Positions 5,008-5,101 of a stretch of DNA of 5,101 nucleotides are shown here, in pieces; the stretch's first letter is position 1; each line of letters starts with the position of its first letter. This stretch comes from Haloarculaceae archaeon. Its GTDB lineage: Archaea > Halobacteriota > Halobacteria > Halobacteriales > Haloarculaceae. Location of the stretch: positions 1-5,101 of the forward strand of contig JAQCMX010000234.1 in NCBI GenBank assembly GCA_028274885.1. Direction: 5' to 3'. Both the position numbers and the translations under genes were made by a program. A model generated the notes under the pieces. That model did no database searches and was not told the origin of the DNA. It saw only the letters and a list, made by a program, of their open reading frames with translations.

Positions 5008-5101
5008 CCTGATAGTGGCTACTGCGATTTTTTTCCTGCCTATGCCCCAGATTTCGATACGTCGAGGCGTGTAACAGACGTGTTGCGTTTCTTCGGCGGG
5101 A

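Overview
The window looks like a chromosomal piece of a halophilic archaeon (class Halobacteria). The signs are high GC with GC-rich third codon positions, soluble proteins rich in Asp and Glu, starts with no nearby Shine-Dalgarno sequence (consistent with leaderless mRNAs), weak BRE/TATA-like elements, and an amino acid permease fused to universal-stress-like domains, an architecture common in haloarchaea. No tRNA, rRNA, CRISPR array, transposase or long repeat was seen.

Layout, left to right. Positions 1-156 are non-coding, with a T6 tract at the extreme left and a small hairpin just past the first gene's stop. Positions 157-935 hold a leftward two-gene operon: a 107-aa conserved hypothetical protein (612-935), then a 152-aa RNase HI-type protein (157-615). 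The two are coupled by a 4-base GTGA overlap, so the RNase H gene starts with GTG. A 168-bp divergent intergenic region (936-1103) carries small direct and inverted repeats. Positions 1104-1869 hold a rightward pair: a 92-aa glycine-zipper protein and, 28 bp later, an acidic 152-aa hypothetical protein. A 105-bp convergent gap follows. Positions 1975-4278 hold a leftward 767-aa transporter, an APC-superfamily permease with a cytoplasmic tail of two Usp-like domains. A 245-bp gap (4279-4523) separates it from a leftward 135-aa four-helix membrane protein (4524-4931). The last 170 bp contain a rightward BRE/TATA-like promoter that may serve a gene starting at or beyond the right edge.

Functionally, the permease is the only gene with a clear physiological role: amino acid or amine uptake, probably modulated by its tail. 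The RNase H-like protein would act on RNA-DNA hybrids, but His replaces the last Asp of its catalytic tetrad. The other four genes have no function I can name. I find no convincing undescribed multi-gene system. The most notable points are the RNase H active-site change, the glycine-zipper protein and its partner, the degenerate Usp tail, and the repeats in the divergent promoter region.
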